Origin: Yinghuangia sp045039925
GTDB taxonomy: Bacteria; Actinomycetota; Actinomycetes; Streptomycetales; Streptomycetaceae
Direction: 5' to 3'
Assembly: GCA_045039925.1 (NCBI GenBank)
Contig: CP108400.1
Coordinates: 6,386,001-6,450,000 of the forward strand
Length of the DNA stretch: 64,000 nt
Below, in pieces: positions 1 through 8,328 of the stretch; position 1 is the stretch's first letter, and each line of letters starts with the position of its first letter. A model generated the notes under the pieces. It made no database searches. It was not told the DNA's origin and saw only the letters and a program-made list of their open reading frames with translations. The translations under genes and the position numbers were made by a program.

Positions 1-164
1 TGTGCGGGTTCTCATAGTGCGGTGTGGTGCATCGCAAGGCGCAGGGCTTGGGGCCGTCTAGGCCCGGTGCGCCGTGCCGGGCGGCGAGCCTCAAACTCCC
101 GCTGGCCCGGCGCGCACGCACCACGGCCCGCGGGCTGTCCGACGGGACTTCGAAGAGACCTCAC

Positions 165-202
165 AGTGACGTGGCAAGCCTGAGTCGTGAGTGACGTGGC
201 AA
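165..202. repeat. 13-bp direct repeat (two copies)
   Basis: AGTGACGTGGCAA occurs at 165-177 and again at 190-202, 25 bp apart start to start. It lies in the gene-free left edge (1-488), where no convincing reading frame was seen. The spacing suits an operator, but no neighbouring promoter is evident, so the role is unknown. Confidence 0.5.
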
Positions 203-251
203 AGCCCGGCGTCGTGCGGGTGAAGCAGAGCCCGGCCAAGCTCCCCCTGAT

Positions 252-374
252 CCCGCCCGACCCTTCCTTACCTCGGGAACGTCCGGCGCCGCCCGATGGT
301 GTCGGCCTCGGCCCCGGACCACCCGAAACGGCGTAGATCTCTCCGCGTTCGACGCCGTTTTCGACGGCGGCGAC
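252..374. repeat. dispersed imperfect repeat, copy A
   Basis: This stretch matches 42098-42238 in the same orientation. Both copies contain GACCCTTCCTTAC, then TCGGGAACGT, then ACCACCCGAAAC, then CCGCGTTCGAC and TTCGACGGC, with small indels between. Both copies lie just downstream of the 3' end of a minus-strand gene (TetR here, GH13 glucosidase there). No frame in either copy resembles a known protein. It may be a decayed mobile or regulatory element; the identity is not known. Confidence 0.55.
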
Positions 375-488
375 GCCTCGGCCCCGCGCGCGGCGGATCG
401 GCGGCCGCGCTTTCCGGACAGTCCAATCCGCGAAAAAGCCGCCCGCCCGGACGGCGGCCGGGGCGGTCGCCGTCCGCGCGGGCGGCGG

Positions 489-1154
489 TTATGCGCGTTC
501 GTGTTTGCGGCGGGTCACCAGGCGCGGATTCTGTTCCAGGCCCGAGAGCCCGTTCCACGCGAGGTTCACCAGGTGCGCGGCCACCTCGGATTTCGCGGGC
601 GTGCGTACGTCGAGCCACCACTGCCCGGTCAGCGCGACCATCCCCACGAGCATCTGCGCGTACATCGGCGCGAGTTTCTGGTCGTAGCCGCGCGACGCGA
701 ACTCCAGCCCCAGGATGTGCTCCACCTGCGACGCGATATCGCTGATGAGGGACGCGAAGGTGCCGGTGGACTGCGCCACCGGCGAATCGCGGACCAGGAT
801 CTGGAAACCGTCGGTCGAATGCTCGATGTAGTCGAGCAGGCCGAATGCCGCCTGCTCGAGGAGTTCCCGCGGATGGCCGCCGGTGAGGGCGCTGGTGACG
901 CCGTCCAGGAGGATGCGCATCTCGCGGTCGACGACGACCGCGTACAAACCTTCCTTGCCGCCGAAGTGCTCGTAGACCACCGGCTTCGAGACACCGGCCT
1001 TCGCCGCGATCTCCTCGACGCTCGTGGCGTCGAACCCGCGTTCCGCGAACAGGGTTCGACCGATGTCGATCAGCTGCTCGCGCCGTTCCTTGCCGGTCAT
1101 GCGAACACGACCGCCGCCGCGCGGTGCACCGCCGCGTCTGCTGCTCTCGGTCAT
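489..1154 (-). CDS. TetR-family transcriptional regulator
   Basis: A 221-residue one-component repressor. Residues about 20-66 form the TetR helix-turn-helix, with ERGFDATSVEEIAAKAG and the recognition segment VSKPVVYEHF; the rest is a helical ligand and dimerisation domain. The ATG at 1154 was chosen because it lies 7 bp after the desaturase stop, whereas an upstream in-frame start would run into that gene. The organisation desaturase-TetR suggests autoregulation and control of the desaturase by acyl-CoA, as for other TetR regulators of lipid genes. That link is inference from context. A perfect palindrome in front of the desaturase (2198-2217) is the likely target. Confidence 0.85.
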   Translation of the reverse strand: MTESSRRGGAPRGGGRVRMTGKERREQLIDIGRTLFAERGFDATSVEEIAAKAGVSKPVVYEHFGGKEGLYAVVVDREMRILLDGVTSALTGGHPRELLEQAAFGLLDYIEHSTDGFQILVRDSPVAQSTGTFASLISDIASQVEHILGLEFASRGYDQKLAPMYAQMLVGMVALTGQWWLDVRTPAKSEVAAHLVNLAWNGLSGLEQNPRLVTRRKHERA

Positions 1155-1161
1155 CGCCCCA

Positions 1162-2124
1162 TCATGCCGCGCGCCGCGACTGGATCCGCGCACGGTCCGG
1201 CCATCGCACGTCCGAAACCCACCCGAGTTTCTCCATCCAGCGGATGATGCGGGCGCTGGAGTCGAGTTGACCGCGCAGTACGCCGTGCCGTGCGGCGGTC
1301 TGGTCGGCGTGGTGCAGGTTGTGCCACGACTCACCCATCGACGGCACCGCGAGCCACCAGACGTTGCCCGACTTGTCGCGCGACCGGAAGGGCTGGTTGC
1401 CGACGGCGTGGCAGATGGAGTTGATCGACCACGTGACGTGGTGCAGCACGCCGACGCGGACGAGGCCGGCCCAGAAGAACGCGGTCAGCGCGCCCTGCCA
1501 GGACCACGTGATGAGGCCGCCCGCGAGGGTCGGCAGCATCAGTGAGACGGCGACCCAGAGCGGGAACTGGCGCGAGACGCGCACCATGTCGGCGTCCTTG
1601 AGCAGGTCCGGCGCGTACTTGTCCTGCGGCGTCTGCTCGACGTCGAAGAGCCAGCCCATGTGCGCCCACCACATGCCCTTGGTCAGCGCGCGCACGCCGG
1701 TGCCGTAGCGCCAGGGGGAGTGCGGGTCGCCGTCCTGGTCGGAGTACTTGTGGTGCTTGCGGTGGTCCGCGACCCAGCGGACGAGCGGGCCCTGCACCGC
1801 CATGTTCCCGGCGATGGCGAGGCCGATGCGCACCTTGCGCCCGGCCTTGAAGGAGCCGTGCGTGAAGTAGCGGTGGAAGCCGATGGTGATCCCGTGTCCG
1901 GTGATCGCGTACATGACAACGGCCAGCACCACGTCGAGCCACGACAGGCCCCAGCCCCACATCACCGGGACCGCGGCGACCAGTGCGGCGAAGGGAATGC
2001 CGATGAACAGGGCCAGGGCGAATTGCTCGGCCCAGTTCTTCTGCTCCCCACCCAGCGTGCCCCTTATCGGGGCCGGCGTCGGGGTCTCGGTTTCGAGCAC
2101 GGCGGTGCCGGACGGAGGTGTCAT
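1162..2124 (-). CDS. membrane fatty-acid (acyl-CoA delta-9 type) desaturase
   Basis: A 320-residue di-iron desaturase that introduces a double bond into long-chain acyl chains at the membrane. The three histidine boxes are visible: HRYFTH near residue 85, HRKHH near 122 and the WHNLHHA box near 265. Hydrophobic segments before box 1 and between boxes 2 and 3 match the four-helix topology of the family. The ATG at 2124 gives the normal length; the longer frame upstream has no support. It is first in a two-gene unit with the TetR regulator, 7 bp apart. Electron-donor partners are not in the window. Confidence 0.9.
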   Translation of the reverse strand: MTPPSGTAVLETETPTPAPIRGTLGGEQKNWAEQFALALFIGIPFAALVAAVPVMWGWGLSWLDVVLAVVMYAITGHGITIGFHRYFTHGSFKAGRKVRIGLAIAGNMAVQGPLVRWVADHRKHHKYSDQDGDPHSPWRYGTGVRALTKGMWWAHMGWLFDVEQTPQDKYAPDLLKDADMVRVSRQFPLWVAVSLMLPTLAGGLITWSWQGALTAFFWAGLVRVGVLHHVTWSINSICHAVGNQPFRSRDKSGNVWWLAVPSMGESWHNLHHADQTAARHGVLRGQLDSSARIIRWMEKLGWVSDVRWPDRARIQSRRAA

Positions 2125-2197
2125 GGATTCCCTCGCACATCGGGGACGGGGGTTTTCGGAGCGGAGTAGGCGCCCGTCTGAAGGCATACGTACGCGT

Positions 2198-2217
2198 AAC
2201 CTACGGGTCCGTAGGTT
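2198..2217. promoter_or_regulatory. perfect palindrome, probable TetR operator upstream of the desaturase
   Basis: Arms AACCTACGG and CCGTAGGTT are exact reverse complements separated by GT. The site lies 74 bp upstream of the desaturase start, a normal operator position, and the adjacent regulator is TetR-type. Binding is inferred. Confidence 0.65.
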
Positions 2218-2401
2218 GTCGTCAGTATGGCAGGCGACACGTGGAATGTGAGGTCTCCCCGAGTCAACCGGTTATCGCGCCCCCGGGTCGCAGGACGCTG
2301 CCCGATATAACGCGCGGCATTCGGGGCGCGCGGGCTGGCATAGTAGGAGCCGACGACGGCGGGTCCGCGATCTCGATTTCGCGGCGCGCCGGTCCGTTCG
2401 G

Positions 2402-2473
2402 TCCGCTGTGGTGTAATCGGCAGCACTGGGGTCTTTGGAACCCTATGTCCAGGTTCGAGTCCTGGCAGCGGAG
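2402..2473 (+). tRNA. tRNA-Gln, anticodon TTG
   Basis: The 7-bp acceptor stem pairs TCCGCTG (2402-2408) with CAGCGGA (2466-2472). The T arm is CCAGG-TTCGAGT-CCTGG. The anticodon loop CTTTGGA gives anticodon TTG, reading CAA glutamine codons. CCA is not encoded. It lies directly upstream of glmU on the same strand. Its 3' end is duplicated in tandem immediately downstream. Confidence 0.93.
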
Positions 2474-2500
2474 CAACTTGTCCTGGCAGCGGCGCAACTT
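2459..2500 (+). repeat. 21-bp tandem duplication of the tRNA-Gln 3' end
   Basis: Units 2459-2479 and 2480-2500 differ at one base. The first unit contains the T-stem 3' strand and acceptor 3' strand of the tRNA; the second repeats it outside the gene and is followed by GTCCAGG, which can pair with CCTGG to form a hairpin. Partial tRNA 3' duplications can mark integration sites, but no integrase is nearby. Confidence 0.8.
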
Positions 2501-2632
2501 GTCCAGGTGGCGACCCCGCCGTGAGGCACCGGTATCCTCGCTGGTGTCCGGTTCTTTCCGGCGTGTTCGGCCTGCCGTCGGCACGTTGTCACCGGACGGT
2601 CCCCCCGCAAGCAGAGCCGAGGAGCCACCTGC

Positions 2633-4183
2633 GTGAGCCCCGTCCGCCCCGCTGCCGTTGTCGTTCTCGCCGCGGGTGAGGGAACCCGCATGAGATCCGC
2701 GACCACGCCCAAGGTCCTGCACGCGCTCGCCGGGCGCAGCCTGGTCGGGCACGTCGTCGAGGCCGCGAGACGACTCGATCCGGAAGAACTCGTCGTCGTG
2801 GTCGGCCACGGCCGCGACCAGGTCACCGCGCATCTGGCCGACCTCGACCCGGCCGCGCTCACCGTCGTCCAGGAGCAGCAGAACGGCACCGGCCACGCCG
2901 TGCGCGTCGCCGTGGACGCCCTCGCCGACCGGGGCCGCGAGCCGTCCGGCACGGTCATCGTGGTGTGCGGCGACACCCCGCTGCTGACCACCGGCACCCT
3001 CGGCGCGCTGGTCGAGACCCACCAGCAGGAGGGCAACGCCGTCACGGTGCTCTCCGCGCATGTGCCCGACCCGGCCGGGTACGGCCGCATCATCCGCATC
3101 GCCGACGACGTGCGCGTCCCGGGCGCGGGCGGCGCCGCGGTCGCCGGGATCGTCGAGCACAAGGACGCCTCCGAGGCGCAGCGGGCGATCACCGAGATCA
3201 ACTCCGGGGTCTACGCCTTCGACGGCAAGCTGCTGCGCGAGGCCCTTGCGGGGCTCACCACCGACAACAGCCAGGGCGAGGAGTACCTCACCGACACCCT
3301 GACCGTGCTGCGCGAGGCCGGGCACCGGGTCGGCGCCGTCGCCGCCGCCGACCACCGCGAGATCCTGGGCATCAACGACCGCGTGCAACTCGCGGAGGCG
3401 CGCAGGCTGTTGAACCAGCGCATCGTCGAGGACTGGATGCGCGCCGGGGTCACCGTCGTCGACCCGGCGACCACATGGATCGACGTCGACGCGGTCCTGG
3501 AGGCCGACGCGGCGCTGCTGCCCAACACCCAGCTGCACGGCCGCACGGTGGTGCAGGCCGGCGCCGAGGTCGGGCCGAACTGCACGCTGCGTGACACCCG
3601 GGTCGAGGCCGGCGCGCACGTCCTGAACGCCACGTGCGAGGGTGCGGTGGTCGGCCCGGGGGCGACGGTCGGGCCGTACACGTACCTGCGCCCGGGGACC
3701 GTGCTGGCCGCCAAGTCGAAGGCCGGCGGGTTCGTCGAGATGAAGAACGCCCAGGTGGGCGAGGGATCGAAGGTCCCGCATCTGTCCTACGTGGGGGATG
3801 CGACCATCGGTGCGGGCGCCAACATCGGTGCCGCTACGATTTTCGTGAATTACGACGGAGTCGCCAAGCACCACACCGTGGTGGGCGACCATGTACGAGT
3901 GGGCAGCGATTCGATGCTGGTAGCGCCGGTCACCATCGGTGACGGCGCGTACACCGCAGCCGGGTCAGTGATCACCGAGGACGTACCGCCCGGAGCGATG
4001 GCGGTGGCGCGCGGTCGCCAGCGCAACATCAAGGACTGGGTCGTCCGGCGGCGCGCGGGTTCGCCCGCGGCCGAGGCAGCGCAGCGGAGCACGTCGCAGC
4101 GGGATGCGGCCGGGGGCGTGCAGGACACGGCAGGGCCGACCGCCGGCCAGGTCGAGGCGAGCAACAAGGAGATGGATCAGTGA
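2633..4183 (+). CDS. glmU: bifunctional UDP-GlcNAc pyrophosphorylase / glucosamine-1-phosphate acetyltransferase
   Basis: A 516-residue cytoplasmic enzyme that acetylates GlcN-1-P and uridylylates GlcNAc-1-P to UDP-GlcNAc, the precursor of peptidoglycan. The N-terminal nucleotidyltransferase carries LAAGEGTRMRS at residues 12-22. The C-terminal left-handed beta-helix shows hexapeptide repeats from about residue 300, with the acetyltransferase landmarks KSKAGGFVEMKN and NYDG. A Gln/Ser/Thr-rich tail after about 460 is typical of actinobacteria. The GTG at 2633 follows a GAGGAG site. Its stop overlaps the prs start (GTGA), implying translational coupling. It would also supply UDP-GlcNAc to the sugar island at 8-18 kb. 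Confidence 0.96.
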   Translation: MSPVRPAAVVVLAAGEGTRMRSATTPKVLHALAGRSLVGHVVEAARRLDPEELVVVVGHGRDQVTAHLADLDPAALTVVQEQQNGTGHAVRVAVDALADRGREPSGTVIVVCGDTPLLTTGTLGALVETHQQEGNAVTVLSAHVPDPAGYGRIIRIADDVRVPGAGGAAVAGIVEHKDASEAQRAITEINSGVYAFDGKLLREALAGLTTDNSQGEEYLTDTLTVLREAGHRVGAVAAADHREILGINDRVQLAEARRLLNQRIVEDWMRAGVTVVDPATTWIDVDAVLEADAALLPNTQLHGRTVVQAGAEVGPNCTLRDTRVEAGAHVLNATCEGAVVGPGATVGPYTYLRPGTVLAAKSKAGGFVEMKNAQVGEGSKVPHLSYVGDATIGAGANIGAATIFVNYDGVAKHHTVVGDHVRVGSDSMLVAPVTIGDGAYTAAGSVITEDVPPGAMAVARGRQRNIKDWVVRRRAGSPAAEAAQRSTSQRDAAGGVQDTAGPTAGQVEASNKEMDQ

Positions 4184-5157
4184 CCGGGATCAAGCTGGCA
4201 CCGGAGCGCAAGCTCATGCTGTTCACCGGCCGGGCCCACCCCGAGCTGGCGAAGGAAGTGGCCTCCGAGCTCGGTGCGACTCTTGTCCCGACCAAGGCTT
4301 TCGACTTCGCCAACGGTGAGATCTACGTACGTTTCGAGGAGTCCGTACGTGGCTCCGACGCGTTCGTCATCCAGAGCCACACCGCTCCGATCAACACCTG
4401 GATCATGGAGCACCTGATCATGGTCGACGCGCTGAAGCGGGCCTCCGCCAAGCGCATCACCGTGATCATCCCGTTCTACGGGTACGCCCGCCAGGACAAG
4501 AAGCACCGCGGCCGCGAGCCGATCTCGGCCCGCCTGATGGCCGACCTGTTCAAGACCGCCGGTGCCGACCGCCTGATGTGCGTGGACCTGCACACCTCGC
4601 AGATCCAGGGCTTCTTCGACGGCCCGGTGGACCACCTGTTCGCGCTGCCGCTGCTGGCCGACCACGTCGGCAAGCGCGTGGACCGCGAGCGCCTGACCGT
4701 GGTGTCGCCCGACGCCGGCCGCGTGCGCGTGGCCGACCAGTGGACCGACCGCCTCGGCGCGCCGCTGGCGATCATCCACAAGCGCCGCGACCCGAACGTC
4801 GCCAACGAGGTCTCGGTGCACGAGGTCGTCGGTGAGGTCCAGGGCCGCACGTGCGTGCTGGTCGACGACATGATCGACACCGGCGGCACCATCTGCGCGG
4901 CCGCCGAGGCGCTGTTCGCGAACGGCGCGGCGGACGTCATCGTCGCGGCGACCCACGCGGTGCTGTCCGGCCCGGCCGTGGACCGCCTCAAGAACTCCCG
5001 CATCAGCGAGGTCATCGTCACCGACTCGCTGCCCATCCCCAACGAGCGCCGCTTCGACAAGCTCACCGAGCTCTCGATCGCGCCGATGGTGGCCCGCGCC
5101 ATCACCGAGGTCTTCGAGGACGGTTCGGTCACGAGCCTGTTCGACGGCCACAGCTGA
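4180..5157 (+). CDS. prs: ribose-phosphate pyrophosphokinase (PRPP synthetase)
   Basis: A 325-residue enzyme that transfers pyrophosphate from ATP to ribose-5-phosphate to give PRPP for nucleotide, His and Trp synthesis. The PRPP-binding loop VLVDDMIDTGGT is near residue 227. The ATP-binding flexible-loop region YGYARQDKKHRGREPIS is near residue 102, and the metal-binding His is in CVDLHTSQIQGFF. The GTG start overlaps the glmU stop and is served by an AAGGAG site at about 4165. The length is standard for class I enzymes. The stop codon is the first base triplet of a small tandem repeat, followed by a strong hairpin at 5266-5300. Confidence 0.97.
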   Translation: MTGIKLAPERKLMLFTGRAHPELAKEVASELGATLVPTKAFDFANGEIYVRFEESVRGSDAFVIQSHTAPINTWIMEHLIMVDALKRASAKRITVIIPFYGYARQDKKHRGREPISARLMADLFKTAGADRLMCVDLHTSQIQGFFDGPVDHLFALPLLADHVGKRVDRERLTVVSPDAGRVRVADQWTDRLGAPLAIIHKRRDPNVANEVSVHEVVGEVQGRTCVLVDDMIDTGGTICAAAEALFANGAADVIVAATHAVLSGPAVDRLKNSRISEVIVTDSLPIPNERRFDKLTELSIAPMVARAITEVFEDGSVTSLFDGHS

Positions 5158-5178
5158 GCAACTGAGCAACTGAGCAAC
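5155..5178 (+). repeat. 8-bp tandem repeat starting at the prs stop codon
   Basis: TGAGCAAC is repeated three times without change (5155-5162, 5163-5170, 5171-5178). The first TGA is the prs stop codon. It belongs to a window-wide pattern of stop-anchored short repeats. Confidence 0.9.
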
Positions 5179-5265
5179 TGCGCGGCAGCCGCACCGGCAG
5201 CCGCATCCAGCAGCCGCATTGCGGTGCGCCGACGGGCCCAACGGGCTCGTACGGTACGCCTCTTC

Positions 5266-5300
5266 GGACGCCGTCCGGTCCTCGCGACCGGGCGGCGTCC
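5266..5300 (+). terminator. strong hairpin after glmU-prs
   Basis: The 15-base arms 5266-5280 and 5286-5300 pair fully except one G-T wobble, around the loop CTCGC. No T run follows, as is common for high-GC actinomycete terminators. It sits about 110 bp after prs and 270 bp before rplY. Confidence 0.7.
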
Positions 5301-5570
5301 GGCTGTTCGGGGGTACCCGATTTCAGCCTCGCCCGAGGTTGCGGGTAGGCTTACGGGGTTGCCCGGCGAGGGATGCGAGTTCTGCTCCGTGATCGACGCG
5401 GTAGCTGACGGCTTGCACGCTCCTCACAGGGTGCAGGGAACCCGGTGCCACTCGGGCACCACGGGGTCCGATCGAGTTCGTCCGCTCCCCAGCGTCGTCC
5501 GGTCGGGCTTCATCCATGGGGATCCCACCCCAGCACATCCGCCACCGCGTCGTTTCGAGGAGTACCCGTC

Positions 5571-6176
5571 GTGTCCGAGGTCCGTATCGCCGCCGAGTCG
5601 CGTTCCGAGTTCGGCAAGGGCGCCGCGCGACGTGCCCGTCGCGAGGGCAAGGTTCCCGCCGTCCTGTACGGCCACGGCACCGCGCCGGTCCACCTGTCGC
5701 TGCCGGGCCACGACCTGATGCTCGCGCTGAAGACGCCGAACGTCCTGCTGACCCTCGAGGTCGACGGCAAGAAGGAGCTCGCGCTCCCCAAGGACGTGCA
5801 GCGCCACCCGATCAAGCGCCACCTCGAGCACGTGGACCTGATCCTGGTGCGTCGCGGCGAGAAGGTCGTCGTGGAGGTCCCGGTCGTCGCCACCGGCACC
5901 GTCGCCCCCGGCGGCCTGCTGGAGACCGTCCTGGTCACGCTGCCGATCGAGGCCGAGGCCACCCACCTGCCCGAGTCGATCGAGATCTCGGTCGAGGGCC
6001 TGGAGGCCGGCCAGTCCGTGCACGCCAAGGACGTCAAGCTGGCGGCCGGTTCGACCCTCGCGGTCGACGGCGACGCCGTCGTCCTGCACGTCATGGTCCC
6101 GGCCGCGGCCGAGGCCGAGGCCGCCGACGAGACGGCCGACGCCGAGGCTCCGGCCGCGGAGCCCGTCGAGGCCTGA
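5571..6176 (+). CDS. rplY: 50S ribosomal protein L25 / general stress protein Ctc
   Basis: A 201-residue protein of the TL5/CTC form of L25, which binds 5S rRNA. Residues 1-90 are the L25 RNA-binding domain, starting with MSEVRIAAESR and including RREGKVPAVLYG. The beta-rich C-terminal TL5 domain follows, ending in an acidic Ala/Glu tail. The GTG at 5571 is preceded by GAGGAG (5557-5562); the longer upstream frame lacks any L25 similarity. A TAGGCT sequence near 5345 could be the -10 of its promoter. It is followed 77 bp later by pth, the usual actinobacterial order. Confidence 0.93.
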   Translation: MSEVRIAAESRSEFGKGAARRARREGKVPAVLYGHGTAPVHLSLPGHDLMLALKTPNVLLTLEVDGKKELALPKDVQRHPIKRHLEHVDLILVRRGEKVVVEVPVVATGTVAPGGLLETVLVTLPIEAEATHLPESIEISVEGLEAGQSVHAKDVKLAAGSTLAVDGDAVVLHVMVPAAAEAEAADETADAEAPAAEPVEA

Positions 6177-6253
6177 GCCTCGCCCCCACGTAACACAGCG
6201 CGGACAACACCGCGCGAACAGCACGACGCAGACAACACGGGGACAGATTCACG

Positions 6254-6853
6254 ATGGTGACGCCGCAGGCCCACGCCCCCACGGACGACAACGGTCCGTG
6301 GCTGGTCGTGGGCCTCGGCAATCCCGGGCCCGAGTACGAAGGCAACCGCCACAACGTCGGGTTCATGGTCGCCGACCTCCTCGCGGCGCGCGTGGGCGGC
6401 AAGTTCAAGGCCCACAAGTCGCGCGCCCAGGTGCTTGAGGGCCGGCTCGCGGGCCGGCGCGTCGTGCTGGCCAAGCCCATGACGTACATGAACCTCTCCG
6501 GCGGCCCGGTCACCGCGCTGCGGGACTTCTACAAGGTCCCGACCGAGCGGATCGTCGTGGTGCACGACGAACTCGACATCGACTTCGCGGTGCTGCGCCT
6601 GAAGCGCGGGGGCGGCGACAACGGCCACAACGGTCTGAAGCCGATCACCAAGTCGCTCGGGCCGGACTACTACCGGGTGCGTTTCGGCATCGGCCGCCCG
6701 CCCGGCCGCATGGATGTCGCGGCGTACGTGCTCAAGGACTTCTCCTCGACCGAGCGCAAGGGCCTGGACGTCGAGGTGGACCGCGCCGCCGACGCCGTCG
6801 AGTCGCTCGTCACAGACGGCCTCGAACGCGCGCAGAGCTTCTACAACTCCTGA
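6254..6853 (+). CDS. pth: peptidyl-tRNA hydrolase
   Basis: A 199-residue enzyme that releases peptides from peptidyl-tRNA lost from stalled ribosomes. Family landmarks are all present: the GLGNPGPEYEGNRHNVGF segment with the catalytic His at about residue 35, KPMTYMNLSG near 75, HDELD near 103, and GGGDNGHNGLKPI near 120. The ATG at 6254 leaves a short non-conserved leader before GPWLVVGLGNPG. It follows rplY on the same strand and converges with the SUKH-like gene. Confidence 0.96.
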   Translation: MVTPQAHAPTDDNGPWLVVGLGNPGPEYEGNRHNVGFMVADLLAARVGGKFKAHKSRAQVLEGRLAGRRVVLAKPMTYMNLSGGPVTALRDFYKVPTERIVVVHDELDIDFAVLRLKRGGGDNGHNGLKPITKSLGPDYYRVRFGIGRPPGRMDVAAYVLKDFSSTERKGLDVEVDRAADAVESLVTDGLERAQSFYNS

Positions 6854-6907
6854 CGCGCGACTGCCGGCGCCCGACTCCTGGCGCTCAACCCCTGACGCGG
6901 TGCGCGG

Positions 6908-7390
6908 CTACCAGGTGCCGTCGTCGCGTACGCGTGCCGGTGCGGTGCCCAGGATCAGCGTGATCAGCGCCCCGTCCATGCTGTCGCCGAGGAACCACTC
7001 GCCGGTGTGGTCGATCGCGAACACCCGGCTCGACGGGTCGATCGCCAGATAGCCCGCCCCGCCGTCCTCCCCGCCCAACGGGCACAGGTGCGTGCCGAGC
7101 GCGCGTCCGACGTCCCCGAGAGTGCGCACCAGATGCAGCCCCACCCGCGGATCGATGGTGAACGGGCGCAGCGCGACCGCCGCCCCCGGTCCGTCGACCG
7201 CGACGCGCAGGCCGCCGAACTCGGACCACGCGTCCAGCGCGACCGGGAAGACCGTGTGCCGGTGGCCGTCCGGCGAGGTGTGGTCGGCGACCTCCTTCGC
7301 CCAGGACTCCGCCTGTTCGAGGCGCTTGCGGCCCACCCGCCAGCCCGCGCGGCCCAGTTCGTACACCACCTCGGTCGGGAATCGCGACAC
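6908..7390 (-). CDS. SUKH-3-like immunity protein
   Basis: A 160-residue protein that I assign to the SUKH-3 immunity family from the opening FPTEVVYELGRAGW, the middle FGGLRV and the closing LAIDPSSRVFAIDHTGEWFLGDSMDGAL, which match the usual pattern of a glycine-rich sheet followed by an acidic final helix. SUKH proteins neutralise nuclease or deaminase toxins by direct binding. The GTG at 7390 begins 2 bp after the upstream deaminase stop, so the two are almost certainly co-translated. The pairing with a YwqJ-type deaminase supports an antitoxin-like or partner role. Confidence 0.75.
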   Translation of the reverse strand: MSRFPTEVVYELGRAGWRVGRKRLEQAESWAKEVADHTSPDGHRHTVFPVALDAWSEFGGLRVAVDGPGAAVALRPFTIDPRVGLHLVRTLGDVGRALGTHLCPLGGEDGGAGYLAIDPSSRVFAIDHTGEWFLGDSMDGALITLILGTAPARVRDDGTW

Positions 7391-7392
7391 GC

Positions 7393-7875
7393 TCAGCCTT
7401 CCGTCGCCGAGACGCCGAAGTGCTCCAGGAGCGCGGCGCACGAGCGGCAGGGCGGCTGATAACCACCGTGCTCCGGGTCCCCCTCCTCGCGAATGCGACG
7501 CAGCGTCACACGTGCCCCCTTGAGTGCCCGCCGTGCCTCGGCCAGGGTGAAGGGCTTCTTGGCGGCGCGTCCCTTGCGCGACTCCTCGGCCTCGGCCAGG
7601 TGTTCGGACAGCAGCTCGACCTCCGGGCACCGGCCGTTCCACCGCTCCCGCTGGTCGGCGGGTAGCCCGGCGAGGAACTCGCGGACCAACGGGTGGGGTG
7701 CGGGGGCTGTGTCGCCCTTCGCGCCCGCACGGGTACGCACCTTCTTGCCGATGAACAGGGCTGCTGCGACGGCCGGGAGGATGCTGTCACGCGGTACGCG
7801 CACGCGCACCGCTCCGGGGTCTTCCGTCGTGGCTTCCTGCGGTGCCCGGCTGGTCGTCGGGTTGGGCGGGGCCAC
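7393..7875 (-). CDS. YwqJ-type putative nucleic-acid deaminase
   Basis: A 160-residue protein. Residues about 65-155 look like the YwqJ branch of the cytidine-deaminase-like fold: a CPEVELLS segment supplies the Cys and proton-shuttling Glu, and PPCRSCAALLEHFGV supplies the second zinc-binding Cys pair. The first 35 residues are Pro/Thr-rich and disordered, with no signal peptide or known secretion domain. The GTG at 7875 is preceded by AGGAAGGAA at good spacing. It is coupled to the SUKH-like gene. YwqJ domains occur as polymorphic-toxin warheads, but this one is free-standing, so an intracellular role is equally possible. Confidence 0.65.
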   Translation of the reverse strand: MAPPNPTTSRAPQEATTEDPGAVRVRVPRDSILPAVAAALFIGKKVRTRAGAKGDTAPAPHPLVREFLAGLPADQRERWNGRCPEVELLSEHLAEAEESRKGRAAKKPFTLAEARRALKGARVTLRRIREEGDPEHGGYQPPCRSCAALLEHFGVSATEG

Positions 7876-8328
7876 GATTGCGTTCCTTCCTGCAACTGGT
7901 GCCGGCGTGAGTCTGCCGCTTTTTCGTCGTGCGTCTCGGACGCGCGTCCTTGTCACAGGGTGCCAAACGGAGTCGCACGCCACACAACCAGGGTGACCCT
8001 AAGTGATCACCGCCACAGACGCTATCGGAAACCGGAGTTCCGTTTTCCGCCGATGGCCCGGACGCCGGTTCCACGTCGCCCGCCTGTCACTTCCCGGCCC
8101 ACAACGCACGGTCCACCCCGATTTTTCTGCGGATGGGCACCCGCAGCGCCTCCCGGGCGCTAGCGTCGTGGGGACGGTCCGCAGCACGTCGACGCGCACG
8201 CCCGGGGTGGGGGTTCATGCCGGGTGCGCCGTCGGGGCGGAACGCGTCCGGCCGCGGGCACCGCGGGTGGGGATGCCGCAAGCCAGGGGGGCGTGCGGCA
8301 GGGGGAGCCGAGGAGTTGACGTTTCGTC
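7876..8328. other. gene-free intergenic region (453 bp) between divergent units
   Basis: No convincing gene is present. It must hold the promoters of the minus-strand deaminase pair and of the plus-strand sugar operon. It contains an 8-bp palindrome GTGATCAC (8003-8010) and the larger inverted repeat at 8026-8049. Confidence 0.6.
8026..8049. promoter_or_regulatory. inverted repeat upstream of the sugar operon
   Basis: Arms CGGAAACCGGA and TCCGTTTTCCG pair at 10 of 11 positions around a 2-bp spacer. The size and symmetry suit a repressor operator. It lies about 280 bp before the first sugar gene and 150 bp from the deaminase start, so either unit could be the target. Confidence 0.4.

Noticed and set aside
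12..239. Minus-strand open frame at the left edge
   Set aside because: No ribosome site, no recognisable protein features, and it contains the direct repeat at 165-202.
2459..2507. Integrative-element boundary at tRNA-Gln
   Set aside because: Only a tandem 21-bp duplication is present; no integrase, excisionase or distant matching att copy was seen in the window.
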